DNA of 64,000 nucleotides from Watersipora subatra (taxonomy: Eukaryota; Bryozoa; Gymnolaemata; Cheilostomatida; Watersiporidae). Shown piece by piece: positions 59,481 to 64,000 of the stretch. Made by a program: the position numbers and the translations under genes. Location: positions 5,084,001 to 5,148,000 of the forward strand of contig NC_088708.1 in assembly GCF_963576615.1 (NCBI RefSeq), in the 5' to 3' direction. The notes under the pieces were generated by a model. It did not search any database. It was not told the origin of the DNA and was given only the letters and a program-made list of their open reading frames with translations. Every line of letters begins with the position of its first letter. Within the stretch, counting starts at the first letter, position 1.

Positions 59481-60499
59481 TCTAGCTCCTTGTCCTTCAA
59501 AGCTATATCTGGTCATTTAGCCTGTATCACATGCTCTGTTTCTATGCTCATATCTCGTACTATCATTACCTTTTCATTGTCTAAGACTGTTTATGTCTGG
59601 TGGTAGTTGGATAGTTTGAATCCACACTATCTAGATAGATTCTAATGCACTACTTTTGCCACTCTATGGTGTCTTTTCTTGTACTCTGTTGCTGCCATCT
59701 TACTGCACTCACGTAAAACATGGAATGTAGTTTCTTCCTGCTCTCCACATAGACTGCACAATGCGATGACTATATGCTTTTTAATACATTTCCTTATTTA
59801 TCTAGTTGGTAGTGCCTGATCCAGAGCCGCTGTTAACATCACTTCTGTCTTTTTCTTCATATAGTCATTATTTTATACATGCATACGTTTATTTGCTTTC
59901 AATGTCTGCCAGTAGCCAAGGTTATTGCCCATGTAATCCTTTTTCTGTCTAGTCTTTAGTTTTCTTCTCCTTTCTCATTTCTTTGTATTCTTTCTTGCTT
60001 CTTTCTTTCTCCGATGACTTCAGTAACCTGTTGTTACCTTTCTCTGTTTTTCACATGATCTGACAGTCTATACTTTTTTCCTGTATTGTTTTTATTATTG
60101 ATGTAAGTCCATTTTTCAACCTCCTCCCTGGGTAGGCACAACCGTGACACACTAGCTTTTGGGTAAAGCATTTCAATCGTTGTTAACAACTTCTTTGTTT
60201 TCCGGTCTATGTTTTACTTTTCTTTTTGATGTCCAACTAAAGATTCCAGCAGGGTACCTGAGTACAGCCACTGCTTATGTGTTAATTGATCGTATTACAT
60301 TTTCTCTATTTAAAAAAATAAATTGTCACCAAGCGATTTGTAGACAAAAGTGCTGATAAATCAAGCACAACAGTATATAATACTACTGCTATTTGACTGA
60401 GTTTGCATAGCTGCTAAATAGAATGACAAACACATTTGCAAAAAGCAAGATTTGCTTAACAGTGCTTCTATGATACTTTGCATTAACAGTGAGATAAGG

Positions 60500-63400
60500 C
60501 TATAAGTGTTGTATAAACAAGTGCATCTACTTACATGGGATTGTAGCAAAGAATGAGAGTCCGTCTTTCTTTTCACTTTTCTATATACCACCTAATACTG
60601 TCTAATACTACTTAATCTACTAGTTTTCCTCTAGCTTTATCCACTCATAACTGCTGCGAACACCCGCAACTGCTTTGAGCTGAAACGTCACTATATCCTG
60701 AGCTCCACAAGTCCCATAATACAACATGCCTTTTCTTTTTTCTAGCTAAACTATAACTACTAAAGAGCACACAGAGTAACTTACATGTACCTTATTGTGA
60801 CTCTCGTTACCTGACTCCGTCAGAGTCATCTCCATAGACTATGCCTCCGGCTTGTTTGCCACTGCGCCACTGCCAAAAATTACTCTCTTCTTTAACGCCA
60901 ACGTAATTGCTAGTATGCACTCTCTTTTGCATCACCCTGACCACTGCCACCACCAACACATCCAGCAACACTTCCACCTATACTGATTAGACCGGAGCCT
61001 GTTGGTTGGGTCAATAGCGCCTCATCAACTTCTTCTTCCGTCTCTTCTGTCTGTGGCGGAGTTTCACCTGGGTCGCAACTGCTTGCACAGATGGTGGCAT
61101 AGGCTCAGACCTATGATTGTTGTCATAGGCTCAGACCTATCAATCTCGGCCTGACCCTTAATTGAGGCAGGTCTACTATCGATAATCCTCTTCCAAACCT
61201 TGGCTAACTGCTGTTATAGCCACCCTGAATGCCTCGGCATTCTCTAACTAGGTTACTGCTGCCTCATGCTTGACTTTCAGCCTAGCCATTTTTTCCTCAA
61301 ACTTTTTCTGTACCTTATTTTCCTCACCCTCAATCTCCGCTACCTTTCTTTCATAACCATCTCTGTTCAACATTCCATTGCTGGACACCTCAGCTAAAAG
61401 TTCATACTTTCCTGATTACGGATATGGGTTTAGCCACTTTCTTAGCATCTTCACTCACTTTAGCATGGCTACCTTCTCCATCATACCCATAAACACTTCT
61501 ACCTTTTTAGTGTCTTGATCTGTCCTCTCCTGAGTGCCAATCTTTCCACCACTGTTCTTGTGCTGGTTTCCGGTGTACCTTTTTATTACTTCACTTCCTC
61601 GACTGGTTTCACCAGCCCACAAATCTTGACCTGTACAGCTCTTTTCAACATCACCCTTCTTATTTGATTTATTTGTCAAGTTTTGTAACTTGACATCATC
61701 TGAACTTGGCATCATCTGAAACTTGACACTTAACGGGGCGGTAATCGGTCTTGATAAAATCAACCAAGTGGCCGAATACCACTGAACTCCTCAACAGGCT
61801 CATATTTGCCCTCACATAACACATATACAACAGCCAATAATTTCAGCTGCTTTAACTCAGTTATGCCCAAAAAGTTTGTTCTCAGTTCTTTGACTACATG
61901 AACCTCAGCATCCATAGTCTGTGTTTACTTTCCAAATAAAATACCACTATTCCGACTATGTTCAACTTACTACTATCAACACTTTCTAAAGCTGTTGATG
62001 GCTTCTTTAACCATAGTTGAACCTATTGACTGTTCTTTTAGTTACTATCACCACCTCAGCACCAGTATCGAACGTAAACTCAACAGACCCTTCATTGACT
62101 TTTAAAAACTGTGCAATTTTCAAGCCTAATCATTGGTCTTCACCATATGTACCCCAAGAGTCAGAAAATCATACACTTTACCGCTGCTACTGTCACTGTA
62201 CTTTTCATCATGCCTATCCGTCTCTTGTGTTTTATACCAACTGTCTCTCGCTTATACCTGGCCATACTTCTTTCTACTGCTATCTCAGCTGGCATAATTC
62301 CCATCGCTGCTGTTATGGCTACCTCCTTGCCTATTGCTGCTTCCTCAACTTCTGTCATAACACACTTCTCTGCTCCTATCTCTTCAGTCTTAAGACGCAT
62401 GACTGCGTTCCTCACAAAAAGAACATTTAATGGTTAGACAACTCTGCATCTCATGACCAATGTGCTTGCAATTGTAGCAATATTTATGTTTACTACAAAC
62501 TCTACTATTTGCTCCTTACCTAAAGACATACCGCTCTTCATTATCATCTTTATACTTCCTACTGTCCCTGTCCTCACTATATTTTTGACTTTTTACCTCA
62601 CACCTGCTAGCATCTCGATCTTCAGTGCCATCTCCATAATACTTTCTACTACCTCTATAACTACTTCTTGGAAAAGATATACCTCTCAAATCATACTATG
62701 CATCACTACCTGTAGGGTACTGCTTTCCGACTGCTTTCCTTTGACATCCTTGCTACCTCCTTAATCTCACTTCTCAAGTTACCACCACCACTCTCCACTC
62801 TCAAGAATCTATCTGAATTATTGGCCATTTACGAGTCCTCAATGCCTCATTCAACATATCCTATGTCAAATCAGCATTCTTCATCAAGTCTTTACTCACT
62901 TCACTCTCAATCCGTTAACTGCCTCTATTACAGCAAATCTCATTCTATCAGTATTATTAGCTACCTCGGCTCAAACTCTTATTTCACTGCAAAAACTCTA
63001 TATCACTTTTACCAACTGCCTGCCTAGCCGTAAGAAATTTATGCTTTTCATAAACATGTATTCCTATCTACCATAATACTTCTGCTAAATCTCTATGGCC
63101 CCTTCATGAATAGAATTCGCACCATCAAACTCTGCATCTTTAACACGTTTCTACCATTGTGTCTAATAGCTCTCTCAATAACAGCACCAACTTAGCTCTA
63201 CCTCTCATAATAGGATGTCTATCTCCATCTTCATAACCTCTCCTCTCAACTGCGCTCTCGATACACCATTTGATATCTTCTACAAGTCTTCCCCACAAAC
63301 CATCATCATGCTGACCGAACACCAGCTTCCAGTAACCAAACTCCATCACAACACAATCTACTCAGCATAACCAACACGATTTACTTTACACTTCCCCTCT

Positions 63401-63700
63401 CCTCCTCACCTTCCTCCTCACCTCACTTGCATGCCTGTAAAAAGGATATGGACAAGCATTAAACTTACTACACCATCAATACCTACACCCTTTCGTTAAT
63501 AGTCACAGAATAAATATCAAAGGTTTGTCAGCTGTCCCATTTTTTATAAACAAGTGTACCTATTTTCATGGAATTGGAGCAAAAAAGGAGAAGTCATCTT
63601 TCTTTTTACTTTTTCTTATATACCCCCTCAATACTGCCTAATACTACCTAATCCACTAGTTTTATCCACTAGCTTTATTCACTAGCTTTATCCACTAACT
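60500..63700 (-). mobile_element. Decayed Ty3/gypsy-like element lacking RT and integrase
   Basis: Read on the - strand, a gag-like region (~63350-62500) is followed by a CCHC knuckle CYNCKHIGHEMQSC and a second partial one CSFCEERSH (~62490-62400). Next comes a retroviral-type aspartic protease segment SVEFTFDTGAEVVIVTK (~62080-62030) and a pre-RT segment EVHVVKELRTNFLGITEL (~61900-61840). No reverse transcriptase follows; instead a Lys/Glu-rich coiled-coil-like part lies at ~61700-61200. Segments 60511-60660 and 63549-63690 are ~140-bp direct repeats (ATAAACAAGTG ... CTAATACTACCTAAT-type) that probably represent LTR remnants. Stops and frameshifts are frequent; it is non-functional. Confidence 0.7.
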
Positions 63701-63995
63701 TTATCCATTAGCTTTATCTACTAGCGTTATCCACTAGCTTCATTCACTAGCTTTATTCACCAGCTTTTTCCACTAGCTTTATCCACTAGCTTTGTCTACT
63801 AGCTTTATCCACTAGCTTTGTCTATAAGCTTTTTTATTAGCTTTATTCACTAGCTGTATCCGCTAGCTTTATCCACTAGCTTTATCCACTAGCTTTATTC
63901 ACTAGTTTTATTCACTAGCTTTATTCACTAGCTTTTTTCACTAGCTTTATTCACTAGCTTTATTCACTAGCTGTATCCACTTATCCACTTATCCA
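63643..63995. repeat. 13-bp minisatellite at window edge, about 27 copies
   Basis: The unit TAGCTTTATCCAC (variants TTATTCAC, TTTTTCAC, TGTATCC) runs to the window edge. It starts inside the right direct repeat of the decayed LTR element; the left counterpart at ~60650 has only one or two units, so the array expanded after insertion. Confidence 0.88.
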
Positions 63996-64000
63996 CTCCC

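Larger units (their letters stand above)
58400..60140 (-). pseudogene. Decayed LINE 3' fragment on - strand, interrupted
   Basis: Reading the - strand from 60.14 kb downward: KTRQKKDYMGNNLGYWQTLKA, then TEVMLTAALDQALPTR, then the zinc-type motif CSLCGEQEETTFHVLRECSK with EYKKRHHRVAKVVH, then DNEKVMIVRDMS and PDIALKDKE (to ~59480). After a gap, 58760-58400 reads TWLIDIAVPEDNRVKDK and a following helical tail. This series is the C-terminal end of a non-LTR retrotransposon polyprotein common in invertebrates. Stops and frameshifts abound. The 59480-58760 gap contains a foldback element and an inserted segment. Confidence 0.75.

Overview
This is an AT-rich animal nuclear genome window. It contains intron-rich genes with GT-AG introns, many minisatellites and nested transposons. 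Gene content and the divergence of the conserved proteins suggest a marine invertebrate, probably a lophotrochozoan, but the species cannot be fixed from the sequence. There is no prokaryotic, organellar, CRISPR or RNA-gene content that I can support.

Layout. Positions 1-3934 hold the last four coding exons of an unrecognised + strand gene. Positions 4875-15148 hold a six-exon + strand gene for a 472-residue protein with features of ciliary/sperm microtubule-inner proteins; its introns carry several minisatellites, an inverted-repeat element and a broken Tigger/pogo transposon. Positions 16289-22064 on the - strand are SNRPA1 (U2 snRNP A'), 8 coding exons. Head to head with it, 386 bp away, is PLEKHA8 (FAPP2) on the + strand, 22450-38670: 11 exons, complete PH domain and glycolipid-transfer (GLTP) domain. 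Convergent with PLEKHA8 is an ABCG2-type half-transporter on the - strand (39193-54879, about 16 coding exons). One ABCG2 intron contains an apparently intact Ty3/gypsy retrotransposon (40508-45383) with indistinguishable 262-bp LTRs and a 5-bp target duplication. A two-exon + strand gene of unknown function interleaves with the 5' end of ABCG2. From about 57 kb to the end there are only minisatellites, a fragmented LINE and a decayed LTR element, all non-functional.

How the genes relate. SNRPA1 (spliceosome), PLEKHA8 (Golgi PI4P-dependent glycosphingolipid transfer) and ABCG2 (multidrug/lipid efflux) are unrelated in function; their closeness is genomic, not a pathway. Three of the recognised genes could be spliced in full by reading frame and phase alone, which makes those models strong.

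The most interesting points are the tandem array of 5' splice sites in SNRPA1 (itself a spliceosome gene), the young gypsy insertion 48 bp from an ABCG2 splice acceptor, the nested TTAA-target elements, and the uncharacterised genes.
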